Of a stretch of 64,000 nt of DNA, positions 1-11,900 are shown piece after piece. Origin of the DNA: Chlamydomonas reinhardtii (taxonomy: Eukaryota > Chlorophyta > Chlorophyceae > Chlamydomonadales > Chlamydomonadaceae); assembly GCF_000002595.2 (NCBI RefSeq), contig NC_057019.1, positions 7,215,922 through 7,279,921 on the forward strand, written 5' to 3'. The position numbers and the translations under genes were made by a program. The first letter of the stretch is position 1. Each line of letters opens with the position of its first letter. The notes below the pieces were generated by a model. It did not search any database and had not been told where the DNA came from. It was given only the letters and a program-made list of their open reading frames with translations.

Positions 1-3000
1 GATTGCGAGCTGCTTGGTCAGCTTGACTGGCGGGGTGGCAAGCTGGTCGTGCCGGCGAAGACGCTCGAGCAGCTGTCCGTCGTGCTAGCGACGCCCCGCA
101 GCGGCTTAACGAGCCGGGAGGACTTGAAGTTGAACGTCTTTCAGCAACTCGAACCGGACAGCGAGGAGCCCCCCGTGTCTCACTGCTGCCGGCTAAGTGA
201 GGCGCCAGATGGCAGCGTGCGCCTGCGCCTGCCGCCGGTGTTTGTGGCAGATATCCTGGACGGCGCGCGGGCGTACGCCACGCTGGAGTTGCTCAGGCAA
301 GGCATGCGGCTGTACATTCGTGCCGCCGCCAACCAGGCGCACAGGTCTGCTCAGATGGAAGTGGAAAACCGAGATGCACGGCAGCAGCGACGGCAGCAGG
401 ATCAGGAGCTGCAGGAACAGCACCAGCTGCAGGAGCAGGAGTCACCGCGGCCAGCGGGCGGGCTGAAGCGGCTACGGCACGGTCCCAGCACGTCACCGAC
501 AACCGCAACAGCACCAGCTGCCGGCACAGGAGGGAGCGGCGGCGGGGCGAGCCCTGCGGCTGCAGCAATCACGGTTGCCGAACCTGCTGTCGCCGCCGCT
601 GCCGCGGAGACCACTACAGCAAGACTGCACGCACTCCAGCAGCAGCAACCGCCGGATACGGTGGCTCCGATGGATGATGCCGGCCGTGGCGGCAGCGAGG
701 CGGGGCCGGCAGCAACAGCAACACCGGTGCCAGGCAACATCGACGATCGGCTTCTGCTAACCCTGGAGAACCCTCTCCGCAAGGCATTCAATAAGCCGCG
801 GCTGTGTGCCCTGTTCCCGGAGTGGACAAGTGCGCGGCTGCCAGACGGAGAGAGACAGGCGGTGCTGCCAGTGCGGCTGCATGTGGCCATTCCTCCGGAG
901 GGCGGCTGCCATGGACCTGCGCTGGAGCGGGCGTTTGACGCGGCGGTTGTGAAAAGACAGGAGGCAAATGAGAGTTGTTACCGAATCTACCTCGATGGCC
1001 TGAAGGACATGGCCCTCGAGCTGGGCTGGCTAGGTGCGTTGGTATCAATGCGGGACACCACCTGCATTGGAAATGCCGGAGAGTCAGTCGCATGCGGCCT
1101 TACTGATTGCTGCCATTGTCTCCGTTGTTGATGCATGCCCGCATGTCGGCTGCTGCCGCCGGCTGTCCCGCAGGCCGCACGAAGTTCACGCTGGACTGGG
1201 AGCTCCGGCCCACTGCTACCGCGGCTGCGGTCAGCGCGGCGGCAGTAGCGGCAGCGGCCGGCGAGGCAGCGGCAGCAGCGGGCCAGGCACAGGCAAGGGC
1301 GCTAGTCCTGCGGCGCGTGGTGATCGGCACCGGGGAAATGACGCGCGAGACTGCCAGACAGGTCGCGTCCAGAAAGCAAAACAGGGTTGCGCGGGGGCCC
1401 CAAGCCGTGGAGCGCGAGCGGCGCCAGATGCGGCGGCGGCGGGTGGATGCTTGCCTGCGGCACAGTGCTGCGAAGTCACCCGTAGCGCCCGTGCCGCCGC
1501 CGTCGCCGCCGCTGAGGCTCCCAAGGAGCCACGTGGTCATCGTCCTAACTCAGCGCTTGATAATGCAGGCGCGGCAGGAGGCACAAGAGCCGCAACAGCA
1601 GCAGGACCAGGCCGCCACGGGCCCGGGCCCGGGCGAGCTAGAATTTGAAGCGCCGGCCACAGCCGCACGCTGGCTGGACAAGGCTTGCTCCTTCCCGCTG
1701 CCGGTGCGCTGGCACCAGGAGTTGGATGGGATGCGCATGTGGCAGAGCACCAGCGCCCACCTGCGGCCCATGCTGGGAGACAGTGGTGCGCCAACGCCGC
1801 GGCAGTATATGTTGCGGTCGCTCCGGCCGCAGCTGCATAAGGCGCAGGCGGTGCCGGGGGACATGCTGGTGCTGTCGCCGCTGTGGCGCAGCGAGATCGT
1901 GCGGAGGGAGGGCGGCAGCAGCGATGGGGCTGTCGAAATGGGTGGCAGAGGTGTCAATGGCGGCAGCAGTGCGAGAGCTGTCGAGGGCGGCGAAGCCAGC
2001 AACAGCAGTGCTGGTGATTGCAGCGGTGCAGGAGGCTCCCGCTGTGGTGACACCGCCGCGGCAGCAGGTGGCCAACAGATGGCGGCAGACGGACAACACG
2101 CAGCGACAGAAGGTCAAGAGGCAGCTTCACGAGAACAAGAGGCGGCGGCAGAGGGACAACAGGCGGCGGCGCGCGCTCCACCTTCGGAGCTGCAGCTGCG
2201 GCTGCTGCGCGCGTTGTCCCACAGGAGCAAGGTGACGTCGCGGTACGTGGCGGCGGTGCAGGTGGAGCTGTGGCGGAACAGCCAGTACCGGTTCCACATC
2301 ACCGCCGCCGGCCCGGAAGCGACCGCCGCGACTGCAGCGGCTGCTGCTGCCCCTGCGGCGGCGGCAGCTGCAGACACAGCAGCAGTAGCAGCAGCCGGTG
2401 GCGTCCCTGCTGCGCCCGCTGGCGCCGGCGCCGCGGTCCAAGCAGCTTGTCCAGCTGCCCCAGCCCCAGCCCCAGCTCCAGCCCCAGGAGCTGCTGGTGC
2501 CGCAGATGCAGCTGCTGGTGCGGCATCTGCTGCCCGGGCGGCGCTGGGGCGACAGCCGCATCCCAGCAGGCGAGGGGCGGTCGCACGAACCCATGCCCAC
2601 GCCGCCGCTGCTGGCGCCGCTGCAGCCGCCGCTGCTTCCGGGTTGGCGGCGGCAAGGTCCGCTGCCGTGTTGCAGGCAGGCGTGCCAGCAGCCGCTGAGG
2701 CTGAAGCGCGTCGAGGGCGGGCAGTTGCTGCGCCGGCTGCTGTGCAGGTGGCTGATGAGAATGCACCAATGCAGGAGGCTGCTGACGGTGGGCACGTCCC
2801 CCGTTGCATGCGTATCGCGCCAGAGCAGCTGGCCCGACCCATCGGTGTGCAGCAAAACGGGATCCCGGCCCAGCAAAGGGGCGAGCACAATGATGCAGGC
2901 CAGCCGGCTGGCGCGCCGCCGCCGGCTGCTGGTGTCGCTGCCCTTGTTGGCGGGGGCACCGGGCCTGCGGTGGGCCGGCAAGCTGCTTCTGCTGTGCCTG

Positions 3001-6000
3001 CTGTGCCTGGCCATGCACGGCGGGCATCGCCGCAGCGGCGGCGGTCGCAGGAGCGGCTGGCTCCATGGCAGCAGCCACAGCACTTCCAGCCAGCGGGGCG
3101 CTCACAGCCACGTGCAACGCGTGCAGTCCAGCCGCTCCCGCAGGCCGCGCCTGTGACCGCACCGCAGGCCGCGCCTGTGGCCGCACCGCAGGCCGCGCCT
3201 GTGGCAGCCGCTCAGCAGCCTCAGCAGCAACAGGCTCAGCAGCAACAGGCTCAGCAGCAGCGTGCGGACCCAGTCGCGGCCGCGGCATCGAGCCCTCCCA
3301 GCCGGCGCAAGGCCGCCGTCGCTGAGGCGCTCGTGTTTGGAGCATGGCGTCGACTACGCATGAGGCCGCCATCACCGCAGTCGCAACAGCAGCAGCTCCG
3401 ACATCCGCCTCAAGAGCAACAACAGGCTCAGCAGATGGACACGGCTGCTGCCGCGATGCCGACAGCTCAGGCACCCATTGAAGCTGGTGGCGCCGCTGCA
3501 GCGGAAGCGCCGGGTGCTCGCGGCGGCTCTGCAGACGGCGCCGCTGCCGCCTTTGCCCTGTCCCGCCCAGTCCCGTCGCCAAGGGCAGCAGCGGTTGTGG
3601 CAACAGCACCCAGCGCCGTTGCTGCCGCCTCAGGTCTGCCCATCGCAGTCGCAGCCATGGCGGCGCCTGCCGCTGCTGTGCCGGCTACTCCTGCTGCTGC
3701 TGCCGGGCCTTTTCCGGCGCACGCCATCCCTCCGCAGAGGAGCAACACGTGTACGGGGTGTGGTACAGCACCCAGTACAAGGCTACCGGCAGCGGCGGGT
3801 GGCGGTCCTCAGCACGTGGCGGCTGGCGCCGGCGACAGCACCCGGGCCGTCGGCGCCGCCGGCAGTGCATCCATCTCCAACAGTCACAGAGCGGCGGTCG
3901 CCGCACCGGAAAGGCTCGCGCGGCAGCAAGCGCAGCAGGCTACGCCAGGCCTGGGGCAACCGGGAGTAGGACCGGCAGCAGCAGTAGCAGCAGTAGTAGC
4001 TGCGCACCAGCCATCTGCACAGCTGGGGGCACAGCCCTCGCCAGTTTTGGATGACTTTGAGGGCGGCTTCTTACGCCTGAGCTCCTCGCGGTCCCGCAGC
4101 CCGAGCCCGCAGCGCCAGGATGCGTCTGGCTCTGGCTCTGGGGCCGCAGCAGCAGGTGCTCTGGATGCGGCGGCGGTGGCGGCAGGGGCAGCGGCAGGGG
4201 CTGCGGCGGGGCCGGTCGTCGACCAGGCGGCTGCACATCAAGCACTCTCACCCCGCGCGACCCGTGTGCACAGGGCAGAAGGTGAAGCTGCTGCAAGTGC
4301 CACAACCACGGCCACGGTGGCTGTTGTAGCCAGTACAACGGCAATGCTAGGCGCATCCGGCGGCTGGGGCGGGCGCGGCACCTGCGCCTGGGTTGGCGGC
4401 CTCCCAGTTGAGGCTCAGCCGCAGCCTGGTGGCAGTGCCGCCACCGGAGGCACTGGCACTGCAGGAAACAGCGGCGCCGCAGGAAGTATGGCCGTCGCGG
4501 CCAACAAAGTTGCAGGCAGTGGTGCCGTCGACAGCGGCGCCGCGGGCAGTGGTGCCGAAGCATTGGCTCCCAGCGGTCAAAACGCGGTACGCTGCAGCAT
4601 TGCTGTTAAGATGGAGGGGCCGCAGGTGGGCAACGGCGGGCAGCTGCAAGTCCAGCAGCTACTTCAGCAACCGGCAGCGGCAGCACCCGTAGGAGTGCCA
4701 GCCGCCAGCAACAGCAACAGGTGCACAGCCCTGGCCACCGGCCCACGGCCGATGTCATTGCAGCACGAGAGGCTGCTGCGTGGTGGCTGGATCCCGATGA
4801 CGAGCGCCACTTCTGCCGCCGGCCACTCGACACCAGCAGCTGGCGAGGGCGCAGCAGCACCAACGGGCGAGGGACGAGCAGCTGGGGGTGCTGCTATGGA
4901 CCCGGCGGCAGCAGCAGTGGCGGTAGCGGAAAGCCTGCAGCCCCTGCCCATAAAGTGTGACCCGGACCGCTCCTTGTCGCTTGAGTCGTGGAACCGGCAG
5001 ATGCGGAGTGAGTGGCAGCAGCATGCCGCCGGAAGCCGGCTGGGCCCCAGCCGCCTGGTGAGCGCGTGCGCCGCCACCACCGCCACCAGTTCACAGCCGC
5101 CGAAGCCGGAGCCGGAGCCCAAGCAGCTGCCACCTCTCGCTGAGGCTGAGGGCGGGCTCTTCTCCTTCAATCCTGTTGCGTGTGAGACTGCGGAGCTGGC
5201 GCAGCCGCTGAACGTGTTTCTGCACCTCGACTCGGTGCCGTCATCAGGGTTAGGTCTCCGCATGCGGCGGCCGTCTAGCCTGGCGGGCGGCTGCCAGCAG
5301 CAGGACGGAGGGCCAGGGCCGTGCCTGCCAGAGCCGGAGAGTGCAGATGTGACGGCTGATGAGGATGAGGTGCCGCCGCAAGAGCTGTGCATGCTGCCGC
5401 TGTCACAAGCCGCCGCCATGGCAGCGGGTGCCACGCCACTGCCGGAAGGCGAGACATTGGCGGTGCGCGCCGTGCAGCCAAGTACTGGCAGCGTAGTGCA
5501 CGTGACATCAGCACCTGCGGCTGCCATGGAGCAGTGCGAGGCTGCTGGGAGCCTGGACGCTCAAACAGGCTGTGCGGTGCCGGTGCTAGGAGAGGCGGCA
5601 GGGGCTGTGGCTGACGGTCCAGCAGGCGAAGGCGCTGCTGTGACGACAGCGGCTGCTACACCCACTAAGCAACAGCGCGCGGCAGGGGGCGCGGTCCAGC
5701 TGGCGCAAGAGGAGCCGCCGCAGGTGCCTGCAGCGCACCTACTGCCGCCCCCGCCACCACCACCGCTTGAGCGGCAGCTGCAGCAGCCCCTGTTGCCAAG
5801 CGTCCATGAGGAGCAGCAACAAGCCAGTCCGCGGCAGTCCGCGGCAGCAGAGGAGCAGCAGCCGGGTATGTCACTGGCTGAGCAGGGGGAGACGGCGACC
5901 GAGACGCGGCCGTGGCGGCACAGCACAGCGGCGACTACTGGCCCGCCGCCGCTGCCCCTGGACCTGATGGAGCAAAGTGCAGTGGCTGCTGCTGCAGCTG

Positions 6001-6357
6001 GCCAGCCGCCGCCGCCGCTGCCGCAGGAGGAGAAGGAGAAGGAGGAGGAGAAGGAGGAGGCCGCACAGCGGGATGCCGTGGTCGCGCTGCAGCCAGAGCA
6101 GGACACGGCGGGGGCCCAGCCGCAATTGCAGCAACAGCAGCCAACAGCATTTCAGCAGGCGGCGCCATCTGCGTTGAGGTCGGAGGACCCGATGCTTTCC
6201 ACAGGGCTGCCGCCTAAGAAGCGGTGGCGCCCGGAAGCAATCCTGCTACCCTCACACTGGGAGGGCCAGTCGCCAGCCACATCACCAGCAATCGCCGACG
6301 AAGCAGACGATGAGCAGCGGCCACCTGCAATACGGCCGCGAACGGAAGTAGCCGCGG

Positions 6358-6388
<31 letters not shown>

Positions 6389-7894
6389 ACCGCAACAGCA
6401 GCAGACAGCAGCAGGCCCAGGTGGAGTGGAAGGGGACAATGGTAAAAAGCGTGTGGCGGTGCTGACACCAGTGCAGCAGCAGCAGGGTAAGCCCAAGCGG
6501 CCGCGCATTATGTGGAAGCCACCTCTGGTCTCTATGGCAGCGGGAGGTTTGCTGTCGTCGCCGCGTACTGCGGCAGTAACTGCTACAGGGATTGCGCCAG
6601 CAGCAGCACGAGCACCGCCACCGCCCACACCTCAACCACCTCCACCTCGGCCACGGGACCTCTTGCAGCAGCAGCCGCAGCAGCAGCCGCAGCAGCAGCC
6701 GCAGCAGCAGCCACAGCAGCCGCCACAGCACGCACAGCACCCACAGGAGTGGCAGTTGAAGGAACACACGATACGCTTGCTACTGCCGCCCAACCCCAGC
6801 AACCGCCGCCACCGGGCGCATTGGGGCTACGGGCTCGCTCAGATGCGGCAGCAGCTGGAGCCACTGCAGGACCAGCTGTGTGAGGTGCTGCCGGCGATGC
6901 GCCGCTACTGCTACGGCCCTGCGGGTGACGTCCTCAACGCGAGCCTCTCCTGCCTGGTGCGTATATTGTAGACGGCTCGACCAGAGTAGAATGCAGCATA
7001 GCTGGGCACGGTGCCGGATGCTGCATGCGCCTGTAGCAGCCGTCAATCCTCATTGGTTCCCACGGCATGCAGTGATGTGATGTCACACAACCCGTCGGCT
7101 GCGCGCAGGGCATGGCGGCGGTGCTAGCGGCCAAGGAGCTTACAGAGCGGGGCACACTGGTGTCGCAGCAGCTGCGCGGCGGTCAGACCGTCCGGCTGCG
7201 ACTTCGGGACTGTCCATTGCCTGGGCTGTTGGTGAAGGTGGAAGTACCCGGGCAGCGACCCAGCAGGTAAGCAAGTGCCGGACCGCATGCCATTTGTTGC
7301 TTCCCAGTTGCCGTTCTATACAACCTAGCTAGGATCCCCCAATTGCTGAGGCAGCTGCGCTTCGCTCCCTGCTGCAGGGCGCCTGCTGCTGCTGCTGCTG
7401 ACGCTCTGGTGGACTGGCGGGACGTGTCCGTTGTGCGGCTGTCTTTCGGGCGCCTGCTGGCCGCCCTGGGGCACGCCGACGCGGTAGGTGCACGCCTACC
7501 TGCTTGCTGTCTTCCTCATCAGTGCCTGGCCTTGCCGCTTCACACGGATGAGTGCGGGCGTACCGTAGTGTTCGGCGGGACTTGTCCATCCTTTGCAAAA
7601 TTGGTTGCATATGCCTGCGCACCTGCCTGACACCGCTTGATCGAGAGTGTGTTGTGCGCTGTTGTTATGTTGCAGGCCAACCGGCTTGCGTTTCTGCACT
7701 GGGTGTCAACGCTGGCCACGTCTGGCCACGTGGAGCCGCCGAAGGCTCAGTTGCAACTGGTGGTCCGCGGTGGTGGCAGTGGCGGTGGTGGCGTCGGCAA
7801 TGCAGGCGGGCAGCGGCTGGTGGCGGTGCCGCTGCTGCCGGAGGTGATGGTGCACAAGTACTATCTGGAGGTCTTTGGTTTGAGGCTGCGTTAG
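1..7894 (+). CDS. Gene A: giant low-complexity protein, paralogue of gene B (5' partial)
   Basis: Function unknown. Exons: <1-1033, 1174-6956, 7109-7266, 7378-7483, 7676-7894; all junctions are GT-AG and the phases join (1, 0, 2, 0), giving at least 2432 residues. The frame is open to base 1, and the first residues (LLGQLDWRGGKLVV) align with residues 13-26 of gene B, so only about a dozen N-terminal residues are probably missing. Conserved islands shared with B: NKPRLCALFPEW (nt about 790-825), FTLDWELRP just after intron 1, LHKAQAVPGDMLVLSPLWRS (about 1830-1890), GPAGDV before intron 2, and MAAVLAAKELTERG at the start of exon 3. Between them lie long Ala, Gln, Pro and Gly tracts, including a QQP repeat near 6665-6720. 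I recognise no domain; the GD-x-LVLSP block faintly recalls a B3-type beta strand, but that is not enough for a call. Strong that this is a gene, weak on function. Confidence 0.8.
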
Positions 7895-8965
7895 AGTTCG
7901 GCACGTCACACAGGTGAGGCGCATGCACCGTTTTCGTGTACATGGGTGAGGGGAAGCCAGGAAGGTGGGAAGGGGAAATGAGATGGGTTTGATTTGAGCG
8001 CGCGCTGGGCATCACAATAACGCTACACAATAGTGGTCGACATTGCACAGTATAACGCCAAATATTTTGGGTGTACATGAATAAGGCGGTCTTGGACTTG
8101 ATGCAACTAGGGCAGGCTAGGGCACGTCCTTGGCGCATGGACGCATTATCAATGCGCTCATGAGGCCTTGGCCTAAATTGTGGTCTGGTGTGCTGTGTGC
8201 ATGTGGAGGCGCGCAAGCAGGGGGAACACACGGGTTTGGCGCGACCCCAGGTGGTACATAAGCGGGTGACGCACAGCGCTGTGTGAGACGGTCTATGAGT
8301 ATTGGTGCACAAGTCTCACGTTCAACCATAGCATGAGTTCGCTGGCGGGTATGAGCTCCATTGAGGCCCACAGGTGTTGCTTACAAGTTGCGCGCTACTT
8401 GTGAGGGCAGTTTTCCTTTGCGCTGCTTTACATATCAATTTTGCCAATGAATTTGCGTGCGCTGAGGTTTGGGGAGGGCGGCGTGCGTGGGGGTTTACAC
8501 GCGGCGGGGCGACGGTTAATGCCTTAACGAGCTTAAAGCGTTTGCGGTTGCGTAGCGGTTTGTAGCGATCTGGGTTAAGGTGTCAATTCGTGAAGAACAC
8601 AAGAAATCGGCAAACCCCCATAAAAATGCAAGCCCCCGACAGCGATGGGCCGTCCTCTTGCAGGACCCAGTCGTGTATAAATTCCCCAAGCATTCGGAAT
8701 TCCTATAAAGTAACATACTGGAGACATTGCAATTGAGCTTCGCTCTTTGCCAGCTGCTCTTTTGCTTGCTTGCGCGCAGCGGCACGGCTGCACGCCACGC
8801 GTCCTTCCTCTCTCAAGGATAATTTCGGCAATTCCTGTGCTATAGGGAGCTCAGCGGAGCACTCTTTGCCACGCGAGCGTCTAGGGCCGTCGAGTTTCGT
8901 GGGCGCATGCTGCGCATTCCACCAGCTCCTCGACCGCTGGACACCCCTGCGATTCCATAGCAACC
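7895..8965. other. Intergenic region between genes A and B
   Basis: About 1.07 kb with lower GC than the flanking exons. It should hold the 3' UTR of A and the promoter and 5' UTR of B. I found no TGTAA signal for A here and no convincing ORF; the short ORFs present do not continue across both copies of the paralogous pair. Confidence 0.5.
8676..8709 (+). promoter_or_regulatory. Candidate TATA elements upstream of gene B
   Basis: Two TATAAA matches lie at 8676-8681 and 8704-8709, about 290 and 260 bases before the gene B start codon, in a locally AT-richer stretch. Spacing to the ATG would allow a 5' UTR of about 230-260 nt. This is motif matching only. Confidence 0.25.
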
Positions 8966-11900
8966 ATGCTACCTTCAGCTACTACAAGCAATAGGGCAAA
9001 GGGCCTTGGGCCCCTGTTCTGGATGAACGGGCGTCTTACATGTCCCGATGCCACGTTTCGGCAGCTGTCGCAGTACCTGCCGACGCCCGGCCGGGTCCGC
9101 TTAAGCGAAGACCCAAGCTCGCGCCCCCTGGTGCTCCATGCGCTTAGCCCTGACTGGGAAGACGCGCAACACCCCTCCGGGCCAGGAGCCACCACCTCCT
9201 GCCGCCGTTCCCGGCAGGACGAGGAGACGCGGTCCGCCTTCCATGTGCAGCTGCAGCGACAAGGCAACGGCGACTGGGTGGTGCACCCAGCCCGCCTGCT
9301 CGTGGCGGCAGTTTTGGGCGACAGTGCCTCCAGCGGCACCCTGGAGCTGCTGGGTCGCTTCGGAAAGCTGCTGTTGGTCGCGGGCGAGCAGGAGGGCGCC
9401 CTCGGCGGTGCCAGTCAGGCGATCACCGCTTCCGCTGCAGCGCCGCAACGGCGGCGGCGGCGGCAGGAAACGTCCGCGGCGGCAACTGCTCCACGCGTGC
9501 ATGATCTGCAGCAGGCCCAATCAGCACCTCGTGCTGGCACAGCAGGTCCGTCGGCTCGCGTCCCTCGCACAAAACCTGCAGCCCCTCCTGCTGGTGCTGC
9601 GACGTCGCCAGAGGCGATCCCAATCGATGCTGCGGCGGCAGGCAAGCAGCCGAGGCAGAAGCAGCCAGAACCTGATGTGGGTCGCGGCACTTTTCCAGCC
9701 GATCTGCTGCTGGGAGCCGCGAATGATGCCACAGCGCTCGTTGCCTGTGCGGCGTCGTGCGCCTGCGCGCCGCTAGCCGCCGGTGCGGCTAGCGGCAGTG
9801 ACGCCCCCTCATCGGAACGAGCGCTGGCGGCAAGGTCCCCAGCAGCAGGTGAACAGGAGGCACAACAGCCGCGCCGCGACTCCGGCGATGTGGGTCATGT
9901 GGGTCAGGCGCAACAGCCTAAAGCAGTCTCCGCAGCACGTGCGACCACGGCCAGCACATCCAGTGCGCCCAGCAGCGCCGCCGCCGCAAGCACAGCGCAT
10001 CACGTCGCCGCCGCCAGCAGCGGTGGTTCGGCCCCCAAGAGCGATGGCAGCGGCGGCGGACAGCAGCAGGCGGCGAGCGCTGAAGACACTTGCAGCACCG
10101 AAATCGGAATTCATGCTCAACCCCACACCGAGGACGATGAGGACGACCTGCTGCGCCTGGACGGGCAATGCTGCCGCGCCTACAACAAGAAGCGGCTTTG
10201 TGCACTGTACCCCAAGTGGGCTCGGACACCTCTCCCTGGCGGCACTAGGCACGCGTACAAGGCGCTGCTGCTGCGGGTGATCACGCCGCCGGAGCTGGGG
10301 TTTGGCCCGGAGCTGGAGCAGACCTTCCCCGCCTTCCTGCACAAGGAGCGGCGCAGCACCGGCTTCATCCACCTCTACCTCGATTCGCTGTGGGTGGTGG
10401 CACGCGAACTTGACTGGCAGGGTAAGTGCGGTGCAGGGTGCGGTGGGTGGGGTGGGTACGCGCCGTTGGCGGTGTGCCGTGCGTGGGAGGCGCATCAATG
10501 CACTAGTTCAGGTTGGCATGTATGGGGAGCGAGGGGGGCCGTGGCGGTCTGACCTGCCGATCATCCTATGACAGTCGTAGTGGCGCACCCTTGCAAATGT
10601 GGGCACGGTCACGTGGCCGCTCGTGTACCGACTCCCTTACTTGTCCCACTGCCGTGTTTCGTGATTGCCGCATGCTGCGGTGCAGGTGGCGCGCTCTTCA
10701 CGCTGGATCGGGAGCTCCACCCCACAACTGCCACCGCCGCTGCGACTGCTGCGGCAGCGGCGGCGGCCGGCGGCTACGGCGACACAACGAAGCATCCAGA
10801 AGAACTGGTGGTGCGCGTCGCGGCAGCGGGCACCGGGCAGATGGATGAGAAGACCGCCCGGATGGTGGACACCCGGCAACGCGCGGAGGAGGAGCGCACG
10901 CGCAGGCGGCTGGCCGTGCCGCGGGACTATGTGGTCTTGCGCCTGACATCCTCCATGCTCAGGCAAAGGTCTGAGTCCTTGGAGTTCACAGCGCCGGCCG
11001 CAGCGGCATCCTGGCTGGGGCGCGGCGCGCGGTGGGATGTCGCTGGTGATGGCGCGCTCCTGCCGGTGCGGTGGACGGAGAGTGACGACACCGCAGGTGG
11101 CGAAAGCGCCGACTTACAGCGCACGTCCATCACTCTCAGCGCCAGGCATCAGGGTGTCAGCCAGCAGTGCGTGCTCCGTGCTCTGCACCCTCAGCTGCAT
11201 AAGGCGCAGGCGGTGCCAGGGGACGTGTTGGTGCTGTCGCCGCTGTGGCGGTCGGTTGCAGCGGCAGCGCTGCCGGCGACGGCGACGGACAGCATTGGTC
11301 CGAGCCGGCGCTGCAGCAGCAGCGGCGCTGTCCGCAGTGGCGGCAGTAGCAGCGGCAACGCTGACCGAGCCGCTGGCCACGGCGCTGTCTGTGGCAATGG
11401 CCCAGCAACAAAGGCTGCGGCGGCTGTGGCCGGCGGCGGTGCTGCAACGGCAGGCGTGCCCGATGGCAGTGGGGCGACTGCAGGGCCACCTGCTGCAGCC
11501 GTCCATGGACAGCAGCAGGACCAGCAGAGCCCAGCAGGTCTCAGCAACCACCCGACTGTGCGGTACGTCTCCGCGGTCAAGGCTCATCTGCGGCGGTGCA
11601 GCGAGTGGGACGCTGGCGGCGTGGTTCGTGCACAGCATGACGGCATTTCATCAGCACGTAGGCGCCGGTGGCTGTTGTCGTGGACCCGAACACGTACTGC
11701 TACAGCGGCAGCATGCCTGGCGCCTGCTGTGACAGATGCGGAGTCGGCGGCAGGGACTTCGGCAGGGTCGGCGGCGGCGAGCAGCGGCGTGACCCGGACT
11801 ACTGGCACCCCGCATACTGCAGCCGCCAGTAGCAAGAGCGCCGGTAGCCCTCAGCGCACCACTTCCGCGTCTGTGCAGCGGCGCCGGCTCCGCCGCTCCT

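Noticed and set aside
2114-3609. Long minus-strand ORFs opposite gene A (up to 436 codons)
   Set aside because: They are frame shadows of GC-rich Ala/Gln/Pro codons, with compositions such as poly-Ala and poly-Arg, no splice context and no family match.
11186-11250. B3 DNA-binding domain in genes A and B
   Set aside because: The GD-x-LVLSP block is only a weak resemblance to the last strands of a B3 fold; other hallmark positions could not be placed.
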